This document shows, one piece after another, positions 15,589 to 25,710 of a DNA stretch of 64,000 nt. Both the position numbers and the translations under genes were made by a program. The stretch's first letter is position 1; the number at the start of each line of letters is the position of its first letter. The notes beneath the pieces are model-generated. The model did not search any database and was not told the origin of the DNA. It saw only the letters and a program-made list of their open reading frames with translations. Origin of the DNA: Prosthecobacter sp. (GTDB lineage Bacteria; Verrucomicrobiota; Verrucomicrobiia; Verrucomicrobiales; Verrucomicrobiaceae); NCBI RefSeq assembly GCF_034366625.1, contig NZ_JAXMIH010000006.1, forward strand, positions 930,001 to 994,000, read 5' to 3'.

Positions 15589-17673
15589 ATGAAGGTCCAA
15601 TTCTTTCTCGGCTGCCTGTTTCTTTTGCCGATCTTTCAACTCTCTGCACTGACCCCGTCGTGGTACCAGCATCCAGTGGACGAACTGCGGCTTTGGAAAA
15701 GCCAGACGGTGACTGCAGGAGGCATTTACTCTTCACCCACAGAAAAAATCGTGGTGAATCCCGCAATGGCGGCGGAGAGACCGCAGTTCTTGGAGCTGGT
15801 CTTTGAAAAGGAGCCTCACATCACCGCCACCACGTTCGAGGTGGCGGCGGGCGGCAGGCTTATTTTCCGAAATTGCCGGCTTAACCGCGTCTGTCTCATC
15901 TGTCAGCCCGGCGGGGAGATCCGGTTGGAAGGATGCGCAATGATGCAGGTTTATTTTTCCGCCAACAATGGCTATGGCGGCACGGCCAAGCCGGCGCCGA
16001 AAATTGTGCTGGAAGAGTCTGCCGTGCATTTCTCCGCGATCGATTCTCCCATGATGACGGGGCTGACGGCGAAGAACTGCAAGTTCATCAGCTGTGAGTT
16101 GAATGCCACGGAAAAGGATGGCGCAAACACGGTATCGAGCATCAGCCAGTGTTATCTTGCAGAATGCAAGCTGCATGCGGCGGAAGTTCTCATGTGCAGC
16201 AGCAACTGCTGGTTTTATCACTGCATCTGCCTTGGCGAATTTCCTTCAGACCTCGGCTCGTATCTCCCAAAGCCGGTGCTGGTTCAGTTGGAATGGAACG
16301 GCTTGAATCCGCCCAGCCTCCCCACCCAGGCTGGAAAGGTACACTTCCAAGGCCTGAAGAGCATCGAAGCATTGCTGGGGCTGGCACGCGCAGCTCCCGA
16401 AGCGGCTTCGTCTGGAGCGCCGGGCAGACACCTCATGGAATTTCTTACTTTGGTGGATGCGGAGGGTAAAAAAGCGAGCGCGGTGCAAGCGAGTCGGCCG
16501 CCATCCCGCACGCCAACCGAAACTGCCATTACTTCCTTTGTGTCTGCGAGCGGAGCCTTCAAAAGTCGCCAGACAAACGTGAACGGCCTGTTGATCGCAC
16601 AACTTGCCGGAGGCGAAGCCGGGCAAGTGACACGCATGAGCCTGACCGCACTGCCTTCTCTAGGCGGTTCGTCTTCAACATTGAAGTTCAATCAGTCCGT
16701 CGGGAAGGACATGGAGAAGGCGCTTAATGAAGTCAGCAAGTTCTCGCAACTGCGGCACAGCGGTTGGCCGGCGGGACATCAGATGGAGATCGGTTTCGAG
16801 GACAAGTATGTTGCCAAAGACGGTCCCTCCGCTGCCGTTGCCTGTGCTTTGCTGCTGGAAGCGGCAATCACCGGCAAGAAGTGGGATCCGGTCTTTGCGG
16901 TGACGGGTGACATGAACGCGGACGGCAGCGTGCAGCCCATCGGCGGTGTGCAGGCGAAGATTCGTGGGGCGACCAAGGGTGCCTGCAAAATCGTGGGAGT
17001 ACCGGTGAAGAATGAAAAGGCGGTGGCAGACATTCTGGTGATGGATGGGCCGGCACCCTTGGTGGGAATCACCATCTTCGGCATCAAGACCTTTGAAGAC
17101 GCCATGCTGCTTTCTGATCCTGAGCGGCCGCAAGCCCTGCAGAACGCGCTCACCGACTTTGACAACATGCGCACGGTGATGATGCGCGATCCGCGGCAGA
17201 TCGTGCCGTTGCTGCGCACGCCGCAGGCCGCGCAACGCCTGCAGACGCTGCTGGCCGCCGCCCCCAACTGCTACTCAGCCAAATACCTGCTGCTCTACCT
17301 ACAAGGGCGCGCCCCGCGCACGCTTTCCATCGGCGGTTCCATTGAGGCGGCACAAAACAGCGCCGATTCCATCGTGGCGGCCATTGACCATGACGTGGAC
17401 ACCAACATGTCCAGCCTCAAAGGCGACGAACTGGGCTCCAGCTTGAACAAACTGCGCAACCTGCGTCCTCTGCTGGACCAGCGTGTGTGGCCGTATGTGG
17501 ACGGCCTCATTTCGTACGGCGAAGTCATTCGCGGCTCAGTACTGAATCCGGTGCGTTCCGGTGCGCGCTATTCCGATTTGGTCACCAAGGCAAACTTGGC
17601 GGCTGGGAGCGCCAAGGCAGCCTACACCAAGTTGCTCGGTGATGTGCAGGTGCGCGAGGAACTCGGACTTTAG
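15589..17673 (+). CDS. Exported protein with Lon-type (S16) serine protease domain
   Basis: A 694-aa protein with a signal peptide (MKVQFFLGCLFLLPIFQLSAL). Residues about 70-240 carry short repeated beta-strand segments rich in Cys, Asn and Gly (RLIFRNCRLNRVCLICQPGG, KNCKFISCELN), resembling a parallel beta-helix. Residues about 325-510 match the Lon proteolytic domain: catalytic Ser414 in KDGPSAAVACALL and Lys457 in PIGGVQAKIRGA. The 43-residue spacing equals that of E. coli Lon (Ser679/Lys722). There is no AAA+ ATPase module, so unfolding power would have to come from elsewhere or the substrate is already unfolded. An alpha-helical tail completes the protein. Likely periplasmic or surface-exposed. 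Function unknown. Confidence 0.85.
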   Translation: MKVQFFLGCLFLLPIFQLSALTPSWYQHPVDELRLWKSQTVTAGGIYSSPTEKIVVNPAMAAERPQFLELVFEKEPHITATTFEVAAGGRLIFRNCRLNRVCLICQPGGEIRLEGCAMMQVYFSANNGYGGTAKPAPKIVLEESAVHFSAIDSPMMTGLTAKNCKFISCELNATEKDGANTVSSISQCYLAECKLHAAEVLMCSSNCWFYHCICLGEFPSDLGSYLPKPVLVQLEWNGLNPPSLPTQAGKVHFQGLKSIEALLGLARAAPEAASSGAPGRHLMEFLTLVDAEGKKASAVQASRPPSRTPTETAITSFVSASGAFKSRQTNVNGLLIAQLAGGEAGQVTRMSLTALPSLGGSSSTLKFNQSVGKDMEKALNEVSKFSQLRHSGWPAGHQMEIGFEDKYVAKDGPSAAVACALLLEAAITGKKWDPVFAVTGDMNADGSVQPIGGVQAKIRGATKGACKIVGVPVKNEKAVADILVMDGPAPLVGITIFGIKTFEDAMLLSDPERPQALQNALTDFDNMRTVMMRDPRQIVPLLRTPQAAQRLQTLLAAAPNCYSAKYLLLYLQGRAPRTLSIGGSIEAAQNSADSIVAAIDHDVDTNMSSLKGDELGSSLNKLRNLRPLLDQRVWPYVDGLISYGEVIRGSVLNPVRSGARYSDLVTKANLAAGSAKAAYTKLLGDVQVREELGL

Positions 17674-18320
17674 GATTGGACCGCCACCGATTCCTTTGAC
17701 GCTTCCGAGTCGGCTTCGGCTGTGTTGTCGCCTTCCTCTTTCGGTTCTTCAGTCGGGACGACACCATCCACCGTCAGCGTGATGCCCACGGCTTTCGCCG
17801 CCTCGGCGGCAGGACCGCCGAAAGCAAGAAGAGTGGCGACTTCGTCCTGCATCTGGGTGATTTCGTCGAGCTTCAGCTCGGGATCGCGCACGATGAAGAT
17901 TTCGCCGGTCTTTCTATTTTCGTAGAAGAGCATCTTCGCGCCATCGACTTCCTTCTCGGCGGTCTGCACGAGCTGGCGTTTGCGTTCGAGCATGAGGGCC
18001 AGGATGTAGCGCGCGTTTTCGGTGCGGGGGTCGCCCTCCTCGATGAAACGCTGCAGCAGGCTCTGCGCGCTTTCCTTCGGGGCGATCTCGGGCCTGGCCT
18101 CGACGAGGACTTTTTGATACACGGTCTTCCAGGAGGCCACGGGCTGGCGCTGCTCGACCTCCTGCGGCCAGGCTTCATTGCAGACATCGCGGCGGACGTA
18201 GCCGTTTTCCTGCGGATCAAAGTAGATGGCGGTGTGGAAGCTCTCGCCGTCCTCGAAAGGACGGCCGGTGAGGGCGCATTCGTGGGCGCGGCTGCGGATG
18301 GACCAGTTCTGCTGCATCAA
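17670..18320 (-). CDS. Conserved hypothetical protein with an N-terminal CxxTGRPF-like segment
   Basis: A 216-aa soluble protein. The N-terminal 55 residues (HECALTGRPFEDGESFHTAIYF ... YVRRDVCNEAW) hold two Cys and two His and look like a small metal-binding or folded treble-clef-like module; the rest is helical and acidic (ENARYILALMLERKRQLVQ, ELKLDEITQMQDEVATLLAFGG) with a Glu-rich tail. I recognise no named family. Its stop overlaps the stop of the Lon-like gene by four bases, convergently. It lies 36 bases downstream of the LptF/LptG-like gene and may share its transcript. Confidence 0.75.
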   Translation of the reverse strand: MMQQNWSIRSRAHECALTGRPFEDGESFHTAIYFDPQENGYVRRDVCNEAWPQEVEQRQPVASWKTVYQKVLVEARPEIAPKESAQSLLQRFIEEGDPRTENARYILALMLERKRQLVQTAEKEVDGAKMLFYENRKTGEIFIVRDPELKLDEITQMQDEVATLLAFGGPAAEAAKAVGITLTVDGVVPTEEPKEEGDNTAEADSEASKESVAVQS

Positions 18321-18356
18321 ATTTCCTTATGGGTTCCAGGTTTGAAGTTTCAAGCC

Positions 18357-20081
18357 TCAAGTTGCGGACGCACCGGGCAAAGGGGCGTCTCCACTGCGGT
18401 TGCGGGGGCGTGCGATGCGGGGTTTGAGCTTGGAGAGTTTGAATTGGAAGCGCGGCAGATCGCGGTTCTGCGAGCGGTAGTGGAAGAGAGCCAAACCCAG
18501 CGCGCCAAACAGCAGGTGCGGCATCCAGACCGTGAGCCAGGAGGGCAGATGGCCTCCTTTGCCGAGGTTCAGGAAGAGATTGTTCACGAACATGAAGATG
18601 AAAAAGATGAACACGCTGGCCGCGATGCCGCCCACCGAGCCGCGCCGCGAGTAGGCCACTCCGAGCGGCGCCGCGACGAGCACCAGCGCAAGCGCCTGCC
18701 AGGGCAGGGCGAAACGATGCCAGAAATGCGTGCGGAAGGGCGCGAGTTTCTCATCGGCCGCCTTCGGATGCGCATGAAGATAGGAAACGATCTCCGGCAC
18801 GCTCATGAAGTCAGCGCGCAGCGCGTAGCTGACAATGCTCCACGGCGTTTCCTCGATTCCTGGCACTTCGAGAACGTGCATTCCATCCTTGCGGGTGGGG
18901 AAGGGCCGGATCATCGCCACGCTGCCGTTTTGATAGATCATTTCACTGCCGTCATAAAAGCGCCAGCCACCGCGCGGCGTCCAGCCTGCGGAAGATGCCA
19001 GGATGGTGCGCGAAGGCGTGCCATCGGCGTTTTCCTCGCGGATCTGCACGCCATGCATGCGCTCATGGCCGCTGCGCAGCGAGAAGGGGAACGTCGCCAC
19101 ATACCAAGTGCGGCGTGTCTGCTCATCACGAAACATGATGGCAGACGCCATGATGGAGTCCGCCGCACGCTCGCTCATGGCACGTACCACGGCTTTGCGA
19201 TTTCCTTCCGCCCGCGGCGCCCAGTAATAGTTTGCCGCCAGGCTGAGCAAGCAGATGAATGCGGTGGTAAGAAAGATGGGGCGCAACACTTGGGCGAGGC
19301 TGAGGCCCACACCCAGCATGGAGATGATCTCGTTGGCCCGTGACATGCGGGTGAGCGCGTACAAAACGGCGAGCAGCAACGCCACCGGCATGACCGTGAC
19401 ATAAATGTAGGGCAGCAGGCCGAGGTAGAAACCCAGCACCTCACCAAAACTGGACTTCGCCTGCTGAAAGTCCTTCAGGTTGTCCAGCAGATCCATGATG
19501 ATCCACAACGAGCAGAACGACACGAAGCAGAACACCAGGGGATGAACAAACGTGCGCAGAGTGTAGCGCTCCAGAATCGAGGTCTTGCGGTAATAGCGCA
19601 GGGCGAAGGGCACCGATCCCAGTGCGAGCGCGATGAAGATCAGTTTGAATGCAAACGCCACGGGGGCCGGAGGCTCGCCCATCTCCGTCATGTGCGCATG
19701 GGCGATGTATTCCACCAGCTCGCTGGCGATGGCCCAAACGGCCACGGACGCGGAGGCGATGCTCACCGGCAGCATCAGGCGGCGCAGATCGCCCCAGCGC
19801 CGCCAGATGACGAACAACAGCAGGGGCACACCGAGCGAAACCCACAGATTCAGGTACGGCAGCACGCTGGAGAGCACCAGGATGCCCTTCGGCACCGAGA
19901 TCTGCGCCTGCTGCGCCTGCTGGATCGCATCGCCGACCTCATCATCGGGATGCGTACGGTGCCAGCCGAGCGCGATGGCGAGGATCAGCAGCAGGATGGT
20001 GAAGGCAAACGAACCACGCCCCAGATAGGGGAGTTCACGCGCCTTTTGCCAGGCCTGGATCACACGTTGCAGCCACTTCAT
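18357..20081 (-). CDS. LptF/LptG-family (YjgP/YjgQ) permease with an extra N-terminal membrane domain
   Basis: A 574-aa inner-membrane protein. From about residue 170 it follows the LptF/LptG layout: ILERYTLRTFVHPLVFCFVSFCSLWIIMDLLDNL, paired helices (YVTVMPVALLLAVLYALTRMSRANEIISMLGVGLS, the diagnostic motif), a periplasmic beta-jellyroll, and three C-terminal helices. LptFG with LptB drive LPS to the outer membrane via LptC/A/D. The family is usually 360-400 aa; here about 165 residues with roughly four more hydrophobic segments precede the core. No partner lpt gene is nearby. Start chosen at 20081, the first ATG (MKWLQRV). Confidence 0.87.
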   Translation of the reverse strand: MKWLQRVIQAWQKARELPYLGRGSFAFTILLLILAIALGWHRTHPDDEVGDAIQQAQQAQISVPKGILVLSSVLPYLNLWVSLGVPLLLFVIWRRWGDLRRLMLPVSIASASVAVWAIASELVEYIAHAHMTEMGEPPAPVAFAFKLIFIALALGSVPFALRYYRKTSILERYTLRTFVHPLVFCFVSFCSLWIIMDLLDNLKDFQQAKSSFGEVLGFYLGLLPYIYVTVMPVALLLAVLYALTRMSRANEIISMLGVGLSLAQVLRPIFLTTAFICLLSLAANYYWAPRAEGNRKAVVRAMSERAADSIMASAIMFRDEQTRRTWYVATFPFSLRSGHERMHGVQIREENADGTPSRTILASSAGWTPRGGWRFYDGSEMIYQNGSVAMIRPFPTRKDGMHVLEVPGIEETPWSIVSYALRADFMSVPEIVSYLHAHPKAADEKLAPFRTHFWHRFALPWQALALVLVAAPLGVAYSRRGSVGGIAASVFIFFIFMFVNNLFLNLGKGGHLPSWLTVWMPHLLFGALGLALFHYRSQNRDLPRFQFKLSKLKPRIARPRNRSGDAPLPGASAT

Positions 20082-20143
20082 GCCAGAGAGGGGCGAGAGT
20101 CGGCCAGAGGGCCGGATGCGTCAAGGCTGCACGGCCACAGGGC

Positions 20144-20177
20144 AAAAAAGAAGCCCGGAGTTTGTGCTCCGGGCTTC
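20144..20177 (-). terminator. Intrinsic terminator of the PQQ-like gene
   Basis: GAAGCCCGGAG (20150-20160), loop TTTGTG, CTCCGGGCTTC (20167-20177). The 11-bp stem is followed on the minus strand by TTTTTT (20149-20144), a textbook intrinsic terminator. Confidence 0.88.
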
Positions 20178-20203
20178 GTGGCAAATTTGCGTGATGGTTG
20201 CGA

Positions 20204-21472
20204 TCAGTTCAGATCGAGGCAGACGCCTTCCTTGGTGCTGCGGGCGTAGATCTTGCCGTTGGCGAGGATGGGGTAGCTCCAGACCTTGCCGTCGAGCACA
20301 TCTTTGCGCTTCAGTTCGGCGTATTTGTCGGGTTTGGCCACGGCGATGATGATTTCGCCTTTGTCGCTGGTGGCGATGATCTTGTCGCCCGCGAGGATGA
20401 CCTGGCCGGGGCCGAAGCCTTTTTCAGCCCACTTGTCCTCGCCAGTGCGGATGTCCACGCAGGCGAGCGGGCCGGAGCCGTACTCCTTGAAGCTGAACAT
20501 GCCGTAGAGATAGCCATCTTTGAGGACGGGGGTGCTCCAGTGGTTCATGCACTGGTTTTCACGACGCCAGATCTGCTTGGCCTCGAAGCCGCTGCCGCTC
20601 TTGCTGATCTTGAAGGCGCCCGCGCCCACGCCGTAACCAGCGGAGCAATAGACAATGTCTTCAAACACAACCGGGGAGGCGGCGGTGCTCACTTTGTAGG
20701 GGAACTCGGCGCGCCAGAGGACGTCGCCCTTCTGGGGATCCACGCTGACGAGGCCGGTCTGCGTGAAGAAGATGGCCTGATGCACGCCGTGGATGTCAGC
20801 GAGGATCGGGGTGGCGTGGGTCATCTTGTCGTCCTGGCCTTTCCACACGACGGCACCGGTGTTTTTGTTCAAACCGAGGAGCGCTTCACCTTTGCCACCA
20901 CCGGCGAGCAGGAGGATCTCACCGTCGATGAGCGGGGAGGCGGCGTTCATCCACGGAATGGGCTTGCCGTTGTGCTCCTTCATCGTGTCGTGTTCCCAGA
21001 CTTTTTTGCCGTCGGCGGCATTGACGCAATGCACGCCAAGGTTGGTGTCGATCACATAGACCTTGCCGCCGTCGATGACAGGCGTGGAGCGGGGACCGTC
21101 GCCACCATTGTTGTCCGGGGTGCCGGCGTCACCATCCTTGCCAGCGTTGCCGTACTTGGCCACCAAGGTCATGGATGTTTGCCAGAGGGTCTTGCCGCTG
21201 TTGGCGTCTAAACAGACGAGCGTCTCGCCAGGATTGCCGTCAACTTCGGCCACGACGAGGGTGTATGCCTTGCCATCGGCGACGGAGAAGGAACTGAAGC
21301 CCGTCTGAGTCGGTTGTTTCCAAACTTCCTTGAGGCTCCATTTGACGTCTTTCAACGCCGGGATGACGCCATCGCGATTCGGACCGCGAAAAGCAGGCCA
21401 GTCGGTGGGTGCGGAGAAAGCGGTCGTGGCGAGAGCCAGGCCGAGGACGGTGGTGAGGTGGGTGCGTGTCAT
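20204..21472 (-). CDS. Exported PQQ-like beta-propeller protein
   Basis: A 422-aa protein with signal peptide MTRTHLTTVLGLALATTAFSAP and the PVC-typical opening DWPAFRGPNRDGVIP. Repeated PQQ-propeller blades are visible (VCLDANSGKTLWQTSM, CVNAADGKKVWEHDTM, LGLNKNTGAVVWKGQ, VSVDPQKGDVLWRAEFP, CVDIRTGEDKWAEKGFG). Whether PQQ is bound cannot be told; many such proteins are scaffolds or lack cofactor. Start at 21472 rather than 21538 because the signal peptide begins there. It lies 90 bases downstream of nuoC on the same strand and ends in a strong terminator. Confidence 0.87.
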   Translation of the reverse strand: MTRTHLTTVLGLALATTAFSAPTDWPAFRGPNRDGVIPALKDVKWSLKEVWKQPTQTGFSSFSVADGKAYTLVVAEVDGNPGETLVCLDANSGKTLWQTSMTLVAKYGNAGKDGDAGTPDNNGGDGPRSTPVIDGGKVYVIDTNLGVHCVNAADGKKVWEHDTMKEHNGKPIPWMNAASPLIDGEILLLAGGGKGEALLGLNKNTGAVVWKGQDDKMTHATPILADIHGVHQAIFFTQTGLVSVDPQKGDVLWRAEFPYKVSTAASPVVFEDIVYCSAGYGVGAGAFKISKSGSGFEAKQIWRRENQCMNHWSTPVLKDGYLYGMFSFKEYGSGPLACVDIRTGEDKWAEKGFGPGQVILAGDKIIATSDKGEIIIAVAKPDKYAELKRKDVLDGKVWSYPILANGKIYARSTKEGVCLDLN

Positions 21473-21562
21473 GATGGAGAAGGAAAATGCAAGGGCGAGG
21501 GTGAACGGCCAGGCAACCGGAGCTCTTTCGCAGCTCACGGAAGGTTTGCGCCCACAGAAGTC

Positions 21563-22135
21563 TTACTCCAACGGTTTGCGGGAGCGCGGTTCGCGCGTGA
21601 CGGTATCACCAGCGCCGGGGCTGGTGACGAAGGGACCGTCGGCCATCGGGGCGACTTTGGTGAAGCCGACATCGGGCATGTCGCTGGGCAGGCCTTCGAG
21701 CGGGAAGTCTTTGCGCAGCGGGAAGTAGGGGTAGCCTTCCCACATCAAAATGCGGCGCAGGTCGGGATGACCGGTGAACTTGATGCCCATCATGTCGTAC
21801 ACCTCGCGCTCATGCCAGTCCGCAGTAGGCCAGAGGTCGCTGACGGTGGGGACTTCCACGTCCTCGGCCACGGCGGCGCGGATACGGAGGTGCTGGAGAT
21901 GGCCGTAGCCGTAAAGCTCGTACACCATTTCAAAGCGCGGTTCTTTGCCCAAGTAGTCGAGGCTGGAGACATCCACGAGATAATCGAAATTCAGTTCGTC
22001 GCGGCAGTACTTGAGCAGCGGCTTCGCGCTGGCGAGTTTGACGACGAGCGTCTGCTCACCACGGAACTCCTTCACTTCCAGCACGGCATCACCGAACTTT
22101 TGCTTCAAGGCCTCGGCCATTTGGGCGGCATTCAT
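21563..22135 (-). CDS. nuoC: NADH-quinone oxidoreductase subunit C
   Basis: A 190-aa subunit of the peripheral arm of respiratory complex I. The 30-kDa-subunit signature is present (WHEREVYDMMGIKFTGHPDLRRILM, then YPLRKDFPLEG-type sequence), with the N-terminal fold NFDYLVDVSSLDYLGKEPRFEMVYEL. It lies 11 bases downstream of nuoB, clearly co-transcribed. The usual neighbours nuoA and nuoD are absent here: downstream is a PQQ-like gene and upstream of nuoB is an intergenic region, so complex I genes must be dispersed or this pair is separate. Confidence 0.95.
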   Translation of the reverse strand: MNAAQMAEALKQKFGDAVLEVKEFRGEQTLVVKLASAKPLLKYCRDELNFDYLVDVSSLDYLGKEPRFEMVYELYGYGHLQHLRIRAAVAEDVEVPTVSDLWPTADWHEREVYDMMGIKFTGHPDLRRILMWEGYPYFPLRKDFPLEGLPSDMPDVGFTKVAPMADGPFVTSPGAGDTVTREPRSRKPLE

Positions 22136-22146
22136 GGTCGTAAAAA

Positions 22147-22683
22147 TTAAGCGGACAGTTCGTCGATGAATTCCTTCTTCTGATCAAGGAAGGAGTGCTC
22201 GGTTTCGATCTTGCGCTGGAGGCGCATCATGCCTTCGAGCAGCGCCTCGGGGCGCGGCGGACAGCCTGAGATGTAAACATCCACCGGAATGATCTGATCG
22301 ACGCCCTGGAGCACCGCATAGCTGCGATACATGCCGCCGCTGCTGGCGCAGGCACCCATGGCGATGCACCACTTCGGCTCGGGCATCTGATCCCACACAC
22401 GCTTCACCGCGAGGGCCATCTTGTAGGTCACCGTGCCGGCCACGATCATCACATCGGCCTGACGGGGGGAGAAACGCATCACTTCGGCGCCGAAGCGGCT
22501 CAAATCGTAGCGGCTGCAGGCGGCGGCCATCATTTCGATCGCACAGCAGGCCAGGCCCATCGGCATCGGCCACATGGAGTTCTTGCGCATCCAGTTGATG
22601 GCGGCATCCATCTTGGTGAAGATGATATTGCCTTCGATCTTCGAATCGTAAGCAGCAACGGTGGATTCAGCAGGGGCGACCAT
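22147..22683 (-). CDS. nuoB: NADH-quinone oxidoreductase subunit B
   Basis: A 178-aa subunit that binds the N2 4Fe-4S cluster, the last electron carrier before quinone. The four ligands are visible: the adjacent Cys pair in [11 protein letters not shown], the Cys in [13 protein letters not shown], and the Cys in [15 protein letters not shown]. Start at 22683 (MVAPAEST) is chosen because upstream residues of the longer frame have no complex I similarity and run through a palindromic intergenic element. First gene of a nuoBC unit. Confidence 0.96.
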   Translation of the reverse strand: MVAPAESTVAAYDSKIEGNIIFTKMDAAINWMRKNSMWPMPMGLACCAIEMMAAACSRYDLSRFGAEVMRFSPRQADVMIVAGTVTYKMALAVKRVWDQMPEPKWCIAMGACASSGGMYRSYAVLQGVDQIIPVDVYISGCPPRPEALLEGMMRLQRKIETEHSFLDQKKEFIDELSA

Positions 22684-22742
22684 GGGACGTGGGGTGAGAG
22701 AGCCGTGAGAAATACGCCCCGTGCGAAGGAGCGGCAAACAGA

Positions 22743-22760
22743 TTGTGAATCTTTTCACAA
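22743..22760. promoter_or_regulatory. Perfect inverted repeat upstream of nuoB
   Basis: TTGTGAA-TCTT-TTCACAA, 7-bp perfect arms, 60 bases before the nuoB ATG. Its AT-rich centre and symmetry suit a dimeric regulator operator; the regulator is unknown. Confidence 0.4.
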
Positions 22761-22768
22761 AGAGGGAA

Positions 22769-22852
22769 CGCACGCGTCTCGCGTGCTGCATTCACTCGCG
22801 CTGGGCAGGTTTTCCGCGAGGACGCGGAAAACAGCACGCGGGGACGCGTGCG
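22769..22852. repeat. Long palindromic (REP/BIME-like) element between nuoB and dnaK
   Basis: Outer arms CGCACGCGTC-T-CGCGTGCTG (22769-22788) and CAGCACGCG-GG-GACGCGTGCG (22832-22852) pair over 19 positions. Inside sits a second hairpin TTTTCCGCG-AGGA-CGCGGAAAA (22810-22831). It occupies the centre of the divergent 375-base nuoB/dnaK interval; no gene is visible in the interval. Confidence 0.65.
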
Positions 22853-22860
22853 CTCCATCC

Positions 22861-22903
22861 CAACTGTGCCAAGTGCCAGCTCAACTGTGCCAAAACCTGG
22901 CAC
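22861..22903. promoter_or_regulatory. Direct and inverted repeats upstream of dnaK
   Basis: CAACTGTGCCAA occurs at 22861-22872 and again at 22882-22893, exactly 21 bases (two helical turns) apart. The second copy also forms GTGCCA-N5-TGGCAC (22887-22903). Further TGGCAC copies follow at about 22923 and 22990. The phasing suggests an operator or activator array for dnaK. No CIRCE element is present. Confidence 0.45.
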
Positions 22904-23004
22904 TTTGGCGGTCATCGCGGCTGGTGGCACTTTGAGGCCAACACGCTGGAGCCTCGTAGAATCAAGGCCTCCAGCGCCGCCGACCCCACTTGGCACGCGT
23001 CTAG

Positions 23005-25011
<2,007 letters not shown>

Positions 25012-25059
25012 TCGCCAACGAACGATGCGAAAAACGACAACAGCACGTGGATTTCATGA

Positions 25060-25082
25060 AGTGCCGATGATGAGTCGGCACT
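25060..25082 (+). other. Hairpin after dnaK
   Basis: AGTGCCGA (25060-25067) and TCGGCACT (25075-25082) form an 8-bp perfect stem with a 7-base loop. There is no U-run, so it is a weak terminator at most, or a processing or stabilising structure between dnaK and the next gene. Confidence 0.45.
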
Positions 25083-25128
25083 CTGTGTCACATCGCGTTT
25101 GGGTCGCTACCTCAACCCCGATTTCACG

Positions 25129-25710
25129 ATGAGTTTGGAGGCGCTCAAGGAACTGTCTGCACTCGATGGAGAGGCCAAGGGCCTTCTCCATCGTTATGAC
25201 GAGCTCCTGCTGGCGATGCGCCGTCGTTTTCTCAATCAGATCGTCGAATGCTTCACCTCGCTGACCGAAACCGAGGGCTTTCGCATCAAGCGTGATCCGA
25301 TGGGCGCGAGCGCGCGTCTTGATCAAACCGAGCTGGCGATCAGTTGCACCGATCCTTCCCACACGCTGGTAGATTCGCAGGCCAAGTATTCGGTGACCTG
25401 CTCCCTGGCCCCGAACAAGGCCTACGGCATCCTGCTGTGCCGCCAGCCGCTGGTGGAGTTCACCAACCAGAGTGCCGACACCAACGACCAGATCACCAAC
25501 AAGCGGCTGGAGATCCACTACTTGAAGTCGCTGATCGAAACGCACGGCAACGACCAGTGGTTCGTCATGGGTCGCCTCGAGAACATCGCCGATGTGCGCA
25601 GCATGACCGGGCAACTGCCGCCGCCTTACGAATCCTTCCAAACCTTCGAGCAGGCGGTGAAAACGGCCCTGCGCGACATTTCCAACGCCGCCCTCGCCCC
25701 ACGCGCATGA
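25129..25710 (+). CDS. Conserved hypothetical protein between dnaK and groES
   Basis: A 193-aa soluble protein, start at the ATG at 25129 (an in-frame TTG at 25099 is the alternative). The sequence is mixed alpha/beta with no membrane segment: MSLEALKELSALDGEAKGLLHRYDELLLAMRRRFLNQIVECF, then strands such as ELAISCTDPSHTLVDSQAKYSVTCSLAP, and a final part ENIADVRSMTGQLPPPYESFQTFEQAVKTALRD. No family recognised. Its stop overlaps the start of the downstream lipoprotein gene (ATGA), so the two are translated together; a link to the chaperones on either side is possible but unproven. Confidence 0.78.
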   Translation: MSLEALKELSALDGEAKGLLHRYDELLLAMRRRFLNQIVECFTSLTETEGFRIKRDPMGASARLDQTELAISCTDPSHTLVDSQAKYSVTCSLAPNKAYGILLCRQPLVEFTNQSADTNDQITNKRLEIHYLKSLIETHGNDQWFVMGRLENIADVRSMTGQLPPPYESFQTFEQAVKTALRDISNAALAPRA

